Assembly: GCA_003250455.1 (NCBI GenBank)
Contig: QKGK01000299.1
Location: forward strand, 1-12,976
From: Chloroflexota bacterium
GTDB taxonomy: Bacteria > Chloroflexota > Anaerolineae > Anaerolineales > UBA11579
Direction of reading: 5' to 3'
DNA length: 12,976 nt
The notes beneath the pieces were generated by a model, which searched no databases, was not told the origin of the DNA, and saw nothing but the letters and a program-made list of their open reading frames with translations. Positions 1 through 6,954 of the stretch are shown here, piece after piece; the first letter of the stretch is position 1, and every line of letters starts with the position of its first letter. A program made the translations under genes and the position numbers.

Positions 1-136
1 AGGCCACCAGCAGCGAGAAGATCAGCATGGAAGAGACCATCTCCCGGCTGCGCCATTCGGCGGAAACATCCTTCCACACCACCGCCCACATCGCTTTCCA
101 GAACGAGGTCTGCACGCCTGGTCGCTGCTTAGCCAT
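1..136 (-). CDS. ccmB: CcmB, haem exporter / cytochrome c maturation permease (N-terminal fragment)
   Basis: Partial gene running off the left edge; only the first 45 residues are visible. It starts at the ATG on 136-134, which overlaps the ccmA stop in an ATGGCTAA arrangement, and a strong AAGGAGG Shine-Dalgarno lies six bases upstream. The peptide begins MAKQRPGVQTSFWKAM and continues with VVWKDVSAEWRSREMVSSML into a hydrophobic stretch. The 'KD...E.RSREM.SSML' pattern is typical of the cytoplasmic N-terminus and first membrane helix of CcmB. In System I, CcmB is the membrane subunit of the CcmABC complex, which with CcmA ATP hydrolysis releases haem-loaded CcmE. Translational coupling to ccmA fits an obligate A-B partnership. 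The identification rests on a short stretch plus context. Confidence 0.88.
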   Translation of the reverse strand, partial: MAKQRPGVQTSFWKAMWAVVWKDVSAEWRSREMVSSMLIFSLLVA

Positions 137-869
137 TCGCCGCCTCCTTCTTTTCATCCCTGGCGGGCATCTGGATCGCCTGGCGGTAAAAGGCCAGCAG
201 GCCATCCTGCGGGATCTCTGCACTGGAAGCTGATGCGATGATCCTGCCGCGCGAAAGCACATCAAAGCGGGTGCACAAATCCGCCGTGCGGGCCAGGTCG
301 TGCGAGGTCATCACCACGGTGCGCCCCTGCGAGGCGATCTGCTTGAGCACGCTGTCCAGCATGGAACTGGCATCCTGGTCCAGGCCAGTGTACGGTTCAT
401 CCAGCAGCAAAATTGTGGGGTCGTGGATCACAGCCCGGGCAATCGCCAGCCGCTGGGCCATCCCGCGCGAATAGGTGCGCACCATGTCCCGGCGGCGGTT
501 GGACAGGTTGACCAGATCCAACACCTCCAGGATGCGCGCTTCCAGGTCCGGCACGTTGTACATCTTGCCGTAAAACTGCAGATTCTCTTCCCCGGTCAGG
601 TCGCCGTACAGCAGCGGCTGGTGAGAGAGCACCCCCAGGTTGGCGCGCACCCCGGCAGCCTGCTGCGGAAGCTGGTAGCCAGCCACCCGCACCAGCCCCA
701 TGCTGGGACGGGACAGCGAAGCCAAAATTCGCAAAAAGGTGGTCTTGCCAGCCCCGTTAGGGCCAAGTAAGCCGACAAACTCTCCCGCTTCGGCGGAAAA
801 GTCCATCCCCTTGAGGATGGTCTTCAGCCCAAAGCGTTTGACCAGTTTGTGTACCTCAATTACAGGCAT
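129..869 (-). CDS. ccmA: CcmA, ABC transporter ATP-binding protein for cytochrome c maturation
   Basis: Complete 246-residue ABC ATPase. Visible motifs are Walker A GPNGAGKTT at residues 36-44, the signature YSRGMAQR at 133-140 (S-R-G in place of the usual S-G-G), Walker B TILLLDEPYTGLD at 152-164, and the H-loop histidine in TSHD near 190. It supplies ATP hydrolysis to the CcmAB(C) complex, which releases holo-CcmE from CcmC on the periplasmic side; it acts at the cytoplasmic face. The ATG directly abuts the TAA of the preceding cytochrome gene (TAAATG), and GAGG lies eight bases upstream, so translation is probably coupled. The ATPase alone could belong to another exporter, but ccmB follows and ccmE/F/G/H precede it, so CcmA is well supported. 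The C-terminal tail (KKEAANG) is unremarkable. Confidence 0.95.
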   Translation of the reverse strand: MPVIEVHKLVKRFGLKTILKGMDFSAEAGEFVGLLGPNGAGKTTFLRILASLSRPSMGLVRVAGYQLPQQAAGVRANLGVLSHQPLLYGDLTGEENLQFYGKMYNVPDLEARILEVLDLVNLSNRRRDMVRTYSRGMAQRLAIARAVIHDPTILLLDEPYTGLDQDASSMLDSVLKQIASQGRTVVMTSHDLARTADLCTRFDVLSRGRIIASASSAEIPQDGLLAFYRQAIQMPARDEKKEAANG

Positions 870-2756
870 TTAGGCGGCCTCATCCTCGTCAAGTAATTGT
901 TTCAGTTCGGCTTTCAGCGCATCCCGCTGCGCCGTGTAGTCGGCTTCGTCAAGCTCGCCGGCTTCAAAGGCCTCATCCAGCGCCACGATCTCGGCGATCA
1001 CAGCTTCCGAATCAAACTCTTCTTCTTCATATTCCTCGTCATCCGCCGGGCGGAAGAAGCGCCAGGCACCGTAACCGGCCAGCGCCAGCCCGACCACACC
1101 CAGCACGATCGAGACCACATTCCCGCTCACCAGGCTGCTGCCGCCGGACATACGCAGATCAAGCTCATCTCCGGCAGACAGATTATTGGCCACGAACACC
1201 TGGTACACGTCCGTATCCAGCGATTCGCTCCCGGAGGCAGTCAGCGTATCCGAATCCACCTTGGTATCCGCACCCTGGACGAAGATGACGGCAATATCGG
1301 TGGGCAGATCCATCGGCAGCGACCAATCCAGTTTGCGGTCGTAAGGCAGGTTATAGGCATACAGCAATTCATAGGTGCTGTCGCCGGGCACCACCGAGCT
1401 GGGATCGGCAAAACCGGTATCCGTCTGGACATAGGGATTGCCCATCGTGCCGGTCTGGAAGATCAGGTTGGTGGCTCCTTCCGGCAGGGTGAAGTTCAGC
1501 AGCGCTTCGCCGCCATCTGCGGGGAGCACCACTGCGTTCCCCAGGTTGGAGATCGAAACCTGGTGGATGACCTGCACGGTAGTGTCGTCCACAAACTGGA
1601 AGAACACATGCAGCCGGGAGACCGTCAGGTCGGCAGGGTCGTCGGTAACATCATAGACTGTGATCGGCAGGTCAATCACATTATCTTCCGGCTGTTCCCC
1701 CATGAAGAAGTTGGAGGGGAAGAAGGTGCCGTTCATTTCGACCATCGTCAGGTAGATCAGGTCCGCGTTGATGGTTATATCTTCAAAAGCGTAGGTGCCG
1801 TCCGCTGCCACCGAGGTGGTTTCGGTATAGCTGAGATCGAAGTTCTCATACACTTCCAGCGTGACTTCCAGCCCTGAGGGGAGTTCCCCGCCCGAGCCGT
1901 TGACCACTACACCAGTCACCTGCCCAACATCCTCCGCTGTCGCTGCCTCGGTGGGGGCAGGCGTTTCTTCCGCGCCAGCAGGGGCTTCTTCGGTGGGTGT
2001 TGTGCTGTCTTCCGCCGCCTGTGTGGGAGCAGGGGTCGCTTCTGCTACGGCTGGTTCCACGCCGTAGGGGAAGACCAGCGAGCGCACATAATAAGCTACG
2101 GCCTGCTGCTGACTGGCATCCAGAACATTGGCAAACACATGGTCGGTATTGCCGTTGCCTGTGGCCACCTTCTGCACAATATCATCCAGCGAGAACAGCG
2201 TCATCACTTCTGCGTCCCGGTGATCGGTCGCTCCGGGGATCGCATCGCCTGCCCCGGTGCCGTGACACTGGGTGCAGGTCTGGGCATACAGGTCAGCCCC
2301 TTCCGCCAGTACGGCTTCATCTGTCCCCAGGGAAAAGACATACGCCAGCACATTCCAGACATCCTGGTCGTTCAGGCTGCCGGAAAACGGCGGCATAAAG
2401 CGGTCCAGGTTGCCGTTCATGGTGATCGTGTACCATTCCTGCGGGGTTGCCAGGCTGGCAACTTCCGGGTTGCCGATCTGTGCGACCGGGTTCGGCAGGG
2501 CAGCAGCATTGTCACCATCGCCCATGCCGGTTTCACCGTGGCAGGGCAGGCATTTTTCCACGTAGATGGCCTGTCCGGCTGCCGGGTCGGGTTCTGCCGA
2601 CGGAAAGACGCCGGTGAGTACTTCGGCGTCTTCATATACGGGCGCCTGGTAGCCGGGGGGTGGGGTAACATCCTGTGCCAATGAGATGCTGCAAGCACTT
2701 GCGCCCAGCAAAAGCAATAAGCTAACCAATAACAAGTAGGGGGTATGTTTTTTCAT
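870..2756 (-). CDS. Membrane-anchored dihaem cytochrome c with beta-sandwich ectodomain and cytoplasmic CcmI-like tail
   Basis: 628 residues from the ATG at 2756. In-frame GTG/ATG codons at 2813/2810 lie farther upstream, but only the 2756 start begins a clean signal peptide (MKKHTPYLLLVSLLLLLGAS) ending at a lipobox-like ASA-Cys22. Two cytochrome c domains follow: CLPCH at 69-73 with a likely axial Met in FMPPF (Met121), and CTQCH at 161-165, where the expected Met position reads T-D-H-V-F (Asp205, His206). An Ala/Thr/Pro/Glu linker (about 236-280) leads to a carboxypeptidase-regulatory-like beta stretch (281-326), a further beta-rich region (376-541), one membrane helix (544-566), an acidic run and a helical cytoplasmic tail. 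It is probably an extracytoplasmic electron carrier and a client of the surrounding Ccm machinery; its redox partner is unknown. It lies between the CcmI-like gene and ccmA. The family name of the ectodomain is not recognised. Confidence 0.85.
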   Translation of the reverse strand: MKKHTPYLLLVSLLLLLGASACSISLAQDVTPPPGYQAPVYEDAEVLTGVFPSAEPDPAAGQAIYVEKCLPCHGETGMGDGDNAAALPNPVAQIGNPEVASLATPQEWYTITMNGNLDRFMPPFSGSLNDQDVWNVLAYVFSLGTDEAVLAEGADLYAQTCTQCHGTGAGDAIPGATDHRDAEVMTLFSLDDIVQKVATGNGNTDHVFANVLDASQQQAVAYYVRSLVFPYGVEPAVAEATPAPTQAAEDSTTPTEEAPAGAEETPAPTEAATAEDVGQVTGVVVNGSGGELPSGLEVTLEVYENFDLSYTETTSVAADGTYAFEDITINADLIYLTMVEMNGTFFPSNFFMGEQPEDNVIDLPITVYDVTDDPADLTVSRLHVFFQFVDDTTVQVIHQVSISNLGNAVVLPADGGEALLNFTLPEGATNLIFQTGTMGNPYVQTDTGFADPSSVVPGDSTYELLYAYNLPYDRKLDWSLPMDLPTDIAVIFVQGADTKVDSDTLTASGSESLDTDVYQVFVANNLSAGDELDLRMSGGSSLVSGNVVSIVLGVVGLALAGYGAWRFFRPADDEEYEEEEFDSEAVIAEIVALDEAFEAGELDEADYTAQRDALKAELKQLLDEDEAA

Positions 2757-2790
2757 GGAAGTTCTCAGAATAGTTTTTGTGGTATCCAGC

Positions 2791-2821
2791 AAAAAACCGG
2801 GGCAGTACATCACATACCCGG
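2791..2821 (-). terminator. Candidate intra-operon terminator/attenuator before the cytochrome gene
   Basis: On the minus strand CCGGG (2821-2817) can pair with CCCGG (2801-2797), with extra GTA/TAC pairing inside, and the hairpin is followed directly by six T (2796-2791). It sits 15 bases after the stop of the zinc-ribbon gene and 35 bases before the cytochrome ATG. The five-pair outer stem with a large loop makes it moderate, so partial read-through into the cytochrome-ccmAB part is expected rather than full termination. Confidence 0.45.
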
Positions 2822-2835
2822 CGTTTCGCGATTAA

Positions 2836-3360
2836 TCAGATCTTTTGCCCGCAAGCAGAACAAAAACGGTCGTCGGGTTGTAATGCGGCGCCGCAGTGGG
2901 GGCAGAAACGCGCCTTGCCTGCCGGGGCCTTTTCCACTTGCGGAGCATCTTGCTCCACAGGCAGCGCAGCTTTACGGCGCGAGGAGATCAGGGCTTCCAG
3001 CGGGTCGTCCTCTTTTGCCCGGATACTGGCGGCCCGTTCCATCCGGGCTGCCCGTTCCGCTTCGTCCGATTCTTTCTCCTCCATCCTGGCATCCAGCAGA
3101 CGGAGCACATCCGCGCCGCGTTTCAGCAAGGCCTCGCGCTGGATCGGGTATAAGTCGTCGGGCACCTTCCCCATCTCCGCGTCAAAGTCCAGTTCGGCAA
3201 GCGCATCCAGCACGCGCTCGCGTTCCGCCAACAATTGGGACAGTTCAATATCGTCTTCCCCAACCGCTTCCCTTTTGGGGGCATGCCGGAACGGGCTGGC
3301 TACAAAAGCGGCCACAATTACGATGAGGGCAAGCAGCAGCAGTAATGAACCAAAATCCAT
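2836..3360 (-). CDS. CcmI-like membrane protein with C-terminal zinc ribbon
   Basis: 174 residues from the ATG at 3360 (MDFGSLLLLLALIVIVAAFV), chosen because the hydrophobic N-terminus then starts cleanly and AGAGGAAA lies upstream; a GTG at 3405 is in frame but adds a polar leader. Order: one membrane helix (about 4-21), a charged helical region with ELDFDAEMGKVPDDLYPIQR at 56-75, a long Glu/Arg-rich coiled-coil-like stretch (76-120), and a zinc ribbon with cysteines 153, 156, 167 and 170 (CPHC...CSAC). The 'ELDFD...GK...DDLY' pattern resembles the N-terminal part of CcmI, the apocytochrome chaperone, but the periplasmic TPR domain of proteobacterial CcmI is missing. The helix followed by charged residues suggests a cytoplasmic C-terminus. 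Position between ccmG and a cytochrome supports a maturation role, by inference only. Confidence 0.7.
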   Translation of the reverse strand: MDFGSLLLLLALIVIVAAFVASPFRHAPKREAVGEDDIELSQLLAERERVLDALAELDFDAEMGKVPDDLYPIQREALLKRGADVLRLLDARMEEKESDEAERAARMERAASIRAKEDDPLEALISSRRKAALPVEQDAPQVEKAPAGKARFCPHCGAALQPDDRFCSACGQKI

Positions 3361-3448
3361 ATTCGTTTGTTTCCTCTTCCAGGATGCGTTTTCAAACCCA
3401 GGCACCCTGTCTTTCTTATGATCTGGCGTTTGCAGAGCGAACGCCTAA

Positions 3449-3492
3449 ATCGCTGAAATGTAATTATATTCACATTTCAGCGATCAATTATA
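3449..3492 (-). promoter_or_regulatory. Internal -10 box with a perfect inverted repeat at the expected start point
   Basis: A perfect 13-base inverted repeat (arms 3449-3461 and 3472-3484, ATCGCTGAAATGT with its complement, ten-base loop) lies in the 137-base spacer after ccmG. On the minus strand a perfect TATAAT (3492-3487) immediately precedes it, so a start point near 3480 would fall inside the first arm. No good -35 hexamer is seen at 17 bases. A second, weaker hairpin (GGCGTT/AACGCC, 3425-3445) follows. It could be an operator, an mRNA-processing or stabilising hairpin, or both. No T-run follows, so a simple terminator is unlikely. Confidence 0.4.
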
Positions 3493-3497
3493 CCGGT

Positions 3498-4073
3498 TTA
3501 ATCCTTCAAAAGCGGGTCGATTGCCGCAGTGATCTCTTGCAGCGAGACGAACGGCCCCAGCTTGACATAAGCCAGGTTGCCTTCTTTATCGATGATGTAC
3601 GTTTCAGGGACGCCTGTGGTGCGGTAGGACTGCGAGATGCGCGTGCCGTAATCCGGCCCGTTGGGATAGGTGATGTTAAACCGCTCCAGGTATTCCTTCG
3701 CCTCGTTGTCGGTGTCTGTCCAGTCCACCCCCAAAAAGATCACTTCACCGGTGGGCTCATATGTTTCCCAGGCAGTTTGCAGGTCTTCGGCTTCCAGCTC
3801 GCAGGGGTTACACCACGAAGCCCAGAAGTTGACCACGATCACCTTGCCCAGTAAAGCTTCGCTGTCGTAATCATTTCCTTCAAAGGTGGTCAGCACAAAG
3901 CCGGGGGCAACTTCCCCCACCTGCACAGAACCCTGTTGGGCTTTATTCAGCTGGATCGCCACGATGCCGAGCAGTCCGGCCACCGCTACCCAGATAATGA
4001 CCTGCCCAATAGAAGATTTCTTTTTCTGCGGTGCTTCAGCGACATCAACAGTCGGGGTATTATTTTCACTCAT
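3498..4073 (-). CDS. ccmG: CcmG/ResA/TlpA-type thiol-disulfide oxidoreductase
   Basis: 191 residues, membrane-anchored thioredoxin-fold protein. A short cytoplasmic N-terminus is followed by one membrane helix (about 24-41), then an extracytoplasmic domain beginning at the typical 'VGEVAPGFVLTTFEG'. The active site is WCNPC (Cys88, Cys91), preceded by VIVVNFWAS, and the cis-Pro loop is TTGVPET (Pro156) followed by YIIDKEG. These are hallmarks of the TlpA/ResA/CcmG family, which reduces the disulfide of apocytochrome CXXCH sites or of CcmH before haem attachment. The reductant is usually CcdA or DsbD, not present here. The start has CAGGAG eight bases upstream. It follows ccmH by 25 bases, which supports CcmG over a general TlpA; sequence alone cannot separate the two. 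Confidence 0.9.
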   Translation of the reverse strand: MSENNTPTVDVAEAPQKKKSSIGQVIIWVAVAGLLGIVAIQLNKAQQGSVQVGEVAPGFVLTTFEGNDYDSEALLGKVIVVNFWASWCNPCELEAEDLQTAWETYEPTGEVIFLGVDWTDTDNEAKEYLERFNITYPNGPDYGTRISQSYRTTGVPETYIIDKEGNLAYVKLGPFVSLQEITAAIDPLLKD

Positions 4074-4098
4074 TGCTAAAACTCCTGAAACGAAATGA

Positions 4099-4599
4099 TT
4101 AATTTCGGTTTTTCAATTCTTCTTCCAGCCGGGAGATGTATTCATCCTCCGGGCCGGATTGTGCGGCTTCGTCTTCCAGGTCAGCGATAGGCTTCTTCCA
4201 GCTCTGGAAGCCGCGGTAAAGGATATAGACACCAGCCAGGAACGCTGCCGGCGGGAGGATATAGATCAGCCAGTTGAAGCCGCGGCGAGGCGGTTCGGCC
4301 AGCACCCGGTCTCCATACAGCTTGACAAAATAATCGTAAATTTCCTGCTCTGTCCAGCCTTCGGACAGCTTATCCCGGATCTGCTCACGCCATTGGGCGC
4401 AGGCCTGCGTGCCGCACACGTCCAGCGGGGTATTTTCGCACACCGGGCAGAACATGTTCTTGGCAATCGCGTTGACTTCATTGTCTGATGGGGTTGGCTG
4501 CGGGCCTTCATCCTGGGCATGGGCGGGCATGACGCTCGCGATGCCCACCAAAAGCACCACGGCAGCTATCGCAATTATCCAGGGGAAATACTTTTTCAT
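4099..4599 (-). CDS. ccmH: CcmH/CycL-type cytochrome c maturation thiol protein with extra cysteines
   Basis: 166 residues. It has a signal peptide ending MPAHAQ, then an extracytoplasmic helical domain with FCPVCENTPLDVCGTQACAQ at 50-69, a membrane helix (about 109-128), and a charged tail ending EDEYISRLEEELKNRN. Proteobacterial CcmH has one LRCxxCQ pair at this position; here Cys51 and Cys54 are joined by Cys62 and Cys67, still followed by the conserved 'WR.xIRdkL.EG.teqEI..yfv..YGdrvL' block. CcmH handles apocytochrome thiols and works with CcmF in haem ligation. GAGGAGA lies six bases from the ATG, 15 bases after the ccmF stop, and ccmG follows: a compact F-H-G order. The extra Cys pair could bind metal or form a second disulfide. 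Confidence 0.92.
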   Translation of the reverse strand: MKKYFPWIIAIAAVVLLVGIASVMPAHAQDEGPQPTPSDNEVNAIAKNMFCPVCENTPLDVCGTQACAQWREQIRDKLSEGWTEQEIYDYFVKLYGDRVLAEPPRRGFNWLIYILPPAAFLAGVYILYRGFQSWKKPIADLEDEAAQSGPEDEYISRLEEELKNRN

Positions 4600-4614
4600 T
4601 AACGGTCTCCTCGT

Positions 4615-6720
4615 TCAGTCGCCCACGGTGGCGCGGGCTTCGCGTGCTACGGCACGGATCTCCTCGGTTTCCTTCTCCGGCCAGGCGGCCACCATTGTGC
4701 CAAAGATGAGCACAAAGGAACCCACCCACAGCCAGTTGACCAGCGGGTTATGGTAGAGCTTAAAGGTCGCCCGCTGCGTCGAGATCGGCTGCCAGTCCAC
4801 CAGGATGATGTAGAAATCATCTTCCATCGTGCTGCGCACACCGGGGATGGTCATCGGCTGCTGCGATTCATAGAAATAGTCGCGGCGGGGGTACAGCTCT
4901 CCAACCTTCTGTCCGTCCTCATACACGCTGACCACCGCGCGGGCCACATTGCGGTTATCGGCCGTATCGAACTCGGCCAGCGAGTCGTAGGTGATCATAT
5001 AGTTTTCCAGGGTGATCGTCTCACCCAGGGCCACGGTGGACTGGGTTTCGGTCTGGAACATTTCGATCCCGACCACGCCCAGGGCCATCAGGATAATGCC
5101 AAAGTGGATCATATACCCGCCGTAGCGGCGGCGGTCACGCCGCACCAGGTGCACCAGCTCCACCAGGAAATTCTTGCCAGTCCGGCGGCTGCGGGCGGAT
5201 GCGCCTTTATAGAATTCGTACAGGGTCACAGAGGCCACCAGCGCCGTCAGCCAGAAGGCCAGGATCGCCCACCAATTGGACATCCCGGTGACCACCAGCA
5301 CAACCGGCACCACGAAGGACACCAGTGTGGGCTTCCAGATGTTGCGCCCCAGCGATTTCATCGTGGAAATGCGCCAGGCCGTCAGCGGGCACACGCCCAT
5401 CAAAAAGAGCAGCCCCGCCCACAGGGGGCCGGTAGCCCCCTCATAATAGCTGGGACCAACCGTCACCTTCTGCCCGGTAAACACATCCCGCAGCGAAGGG
5501 ATCAGATCACCGACAAAGCCCAGCCCCTCCGTCAGCAGCGGGAAGATCACGCCCCAGAAGACCACCACCAAAATACCGATGAACAGCAGGTTGTTGATCA
5601 GGAAGAAGCCCTCGCGGGAGAACCAGGAGGTCATCTCGGTCTCGGTGTGCAGTTCCTCCCAGCGGCGGGACAGCAGGTAAATGGAGACGACAAACGTAAT
5701 TGCAATAAAGGCAAAGAACAGCGGCCCGATGGCGCTTTGGGCAAACGAATGCACCGAAGAGAGCACCCCGGAACGCACCAGGAAAGTGCCGAAGATCATC
5801 AGGTCATAGGTCAGGATCACCAGGAACATGTTCCAGCGCTTGAGCATACCGCGCTTTTCCTGGATCATCACCGAGTGCAGGAAGGGGGTCGCCGTCAGCC
5901 AGGGCATCAGGGCCGCGTTTTCCACCGGGTCCCAGCCCCAGTAGCCGCCCCAGCCCAGCACGTCATACGCCCAGCGCATCCCCAGCACCAGGCCCATCGA
6001 GAGGAACAGCCACGCCCACAGCGTCCACTTGCGGGTAATGCGGATCCAGCGGGCATCGGTGCGCCCGGTGATCAGGGCCGCCATGGCAAACGCATACGGG
6101 ATGACAAAGGAGACGAAGCCCAGGTACTGCATCGGCGGGTGGATGATCATCCCCGGATGGCGCAGCAGCGGGTTGAGACCGCTGCCGTCTGAGGGAGTGA
6201 GAATCGTTGCCCCGCTTGGGCGGAAGAGCGCCTCGGCGGTCTGGCCGGTGGGCAGGATCCACAGGCGGGCGAACGGGTTTTCAAAGAAAATGCTCAGCAG
6301 CAGGAAGAACGCCAAAGTCACCATCACCACCACGATCACCCAGGGGAGGAACTCGCGGTCCCTGTCCCAGTTGCGCAGGGCGACCATCGAAGCAAAAATA
6401 GACATCAGCCAGGACCAGAACACCAGCGAACCCGGCTGGCCGCCCCACAGGGCCGTCACCTTCAGGTACGGGGGCATGCTCAGGCTGGTCACCTGAGAGA
6501 CATAAGAGACTTCAAAATGGTTTTGCAGCAATAAGATCACGATCATCGACACCGCTACCGTCAGCAGCGGGAAGGTGAGCAGCATCGCGTTTTTTGCGCT
6601 TTCGATCCAGCGGGGTTGTTTCTGGAAGTTGCCGTACAATGCGGCAAAGATACCGTAGAGAGCAACCAGAAAAGTGATCACCAGGGCCCCTAAACCAAAG
6701 TTTACCAAAGTGTCTACCAT
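4615..6720 (-). CDS. ccmF: CcmF, haem lyase / cytochrome c synthetase membrane subunit
   Basis: 701 residues, a polytopic membrane protein with more than ten hydrophobic segments. The haem-handling WWD motif reads WGGYWGWDPVEN at 257-268, followed by 'aLMPWLTATPFLHS'. Candidate haem-ligating histidines are His194 (MIIHPPMQYLG), His282 (FLHSVM), His324 (SSVHSFA) and His539 (GYMIHFGI), equivalent in position to the four conserved CcmF histidines. A large loop near 560-655 precedes the last helix in NPLVNWLWVGSFVLIFGTMV, the usual CcmF ending. It attaches haem from CcmE to apocytochromes, with CcmH. Length is near the family norm of about 650. The ATG has AAGGAG eight bases upstream. It lies 15 bases before ccmH and 234 bases after ccmE, so it may have its own expression control. 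Confidence 0.97.
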   Translation of the reverse strand: MVDTLVNFGLGALVITFLVALYGIFAALYGNFQKQPRWIESAKNAMLLTFPLLTVAVSMIVILLLQNHFEVSYVSQVTSLSMPPYLKVTALWGGQPGSLVFWSWLMSIFASMVALRNWDRDREFLPWVIVVVMVTLAFFLLLSIFFENPFARLWILPTGQTAEALFRPSGATILTPSDGSGLNPLLRHPGMIIHPPMQYLGFVSFVIPYAFAMAALITGRTDARWIRITRKWTLWAWLFLSMGLVLGMRWAYDVLGWGGYWGWDPVENAALMPWLTATPFLHSVMIQEKRGMLKRWNMFLVILTYDLMIFGTFLVRSGVLSSVHSFAQSAIGPLFFAFIAITFVVSIYLLSRRWEELHTETEMTSWFSREGFFLINNLLFIGILVVVFWGVIFPLLTEGLGFVGDLIPSLRDVFTGQKVTVGPSYYEGATGPLWAGLLFLMGVCPLTAWRISTMKSLGRNIWKPTLVSFVVPVVLVVTGMSNWWAILAFWLTALVASVTLYEFYKGASARSRRTGKNFLVELVHLVRRDRRRYGGYMIHFGIILMALGVVGIEMFQTETQSTVALGETITLENYMITYDSLAEFDTADNRNVARAVVSVYEDGQKVGELYPRRDYFYESQQPMTIPGVRSTMEDDFYIILVDWQPISTQRATFKLYHNPLVNWLWVGSFVLIFGTMVAAWPEKETEEIRAVAREARATVGD

Positions 6721-6954
6721 GGGTATTACTCCTTATCACATCGGAACGCACACGGTTTCCTGTTCCGATTTCGCAGAGGGTGGCCTCTCTGTGAGTCTGT
6801 GGAAACGAACCTGGCCGGTTCATTTCGTTTTTTGGGCGGAAAAGATTCCGCTCCTCTACCAATCATGAATCCAATAAAATAGTTGAGATGGCGCGAGCAA
6901 TTGAACGCTAACACGCCATCTGGTAGTTCCAATCAGGTTGACAAAGCAGGCCGC
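6721..6954 (-). other. Structured 234-base spacer between ccmE and ccmF
   Basis: No convincing gene is seen. On either strand it can form several hairpins: an 8-base stem AGATGGCG/CGCCATCT (6886-6893 and 6914-6921), a 6-base stem GCGGAA/TTCCGC with a four-base loop (6836-6851), a small CAGAGG/CCTCTCTG stem (about 6774-6790), and an 8-base stem ATCGGAAC/GTTCCGAT (6740-6747 and 6762-6769) just upstream of the ccmF Shine-Dalgarno. None is followed by a T-run on the minus strand. The spacer is unusually long for this operon, so leader-type regulation or mRNA processing is possible. Confidence 0.4.

Noticed and set aside
897..1877. 326-codon plus-strand frame opposite the cytochrome gene
   Set aside because: Antisense of a gene with two CXXCH sites and signal peptide; the composition is that of a reverse-complement frame.
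4750..6192. 480-codon open frame on the plus strand opposite ccmF
   Set aside because: Shadow of ccmF: His/Gln/Arg-rich composition, no motif, no ribosome binding site, and the opposite strand has clear CcmF motifs.
6726..6932. 68-codon minus-strand frame in the ccmE-ccmF spacer
   Set aside because: No ribosome binding site or recognisable features; overlaps the hairpins; more likely a non-coding spacer.
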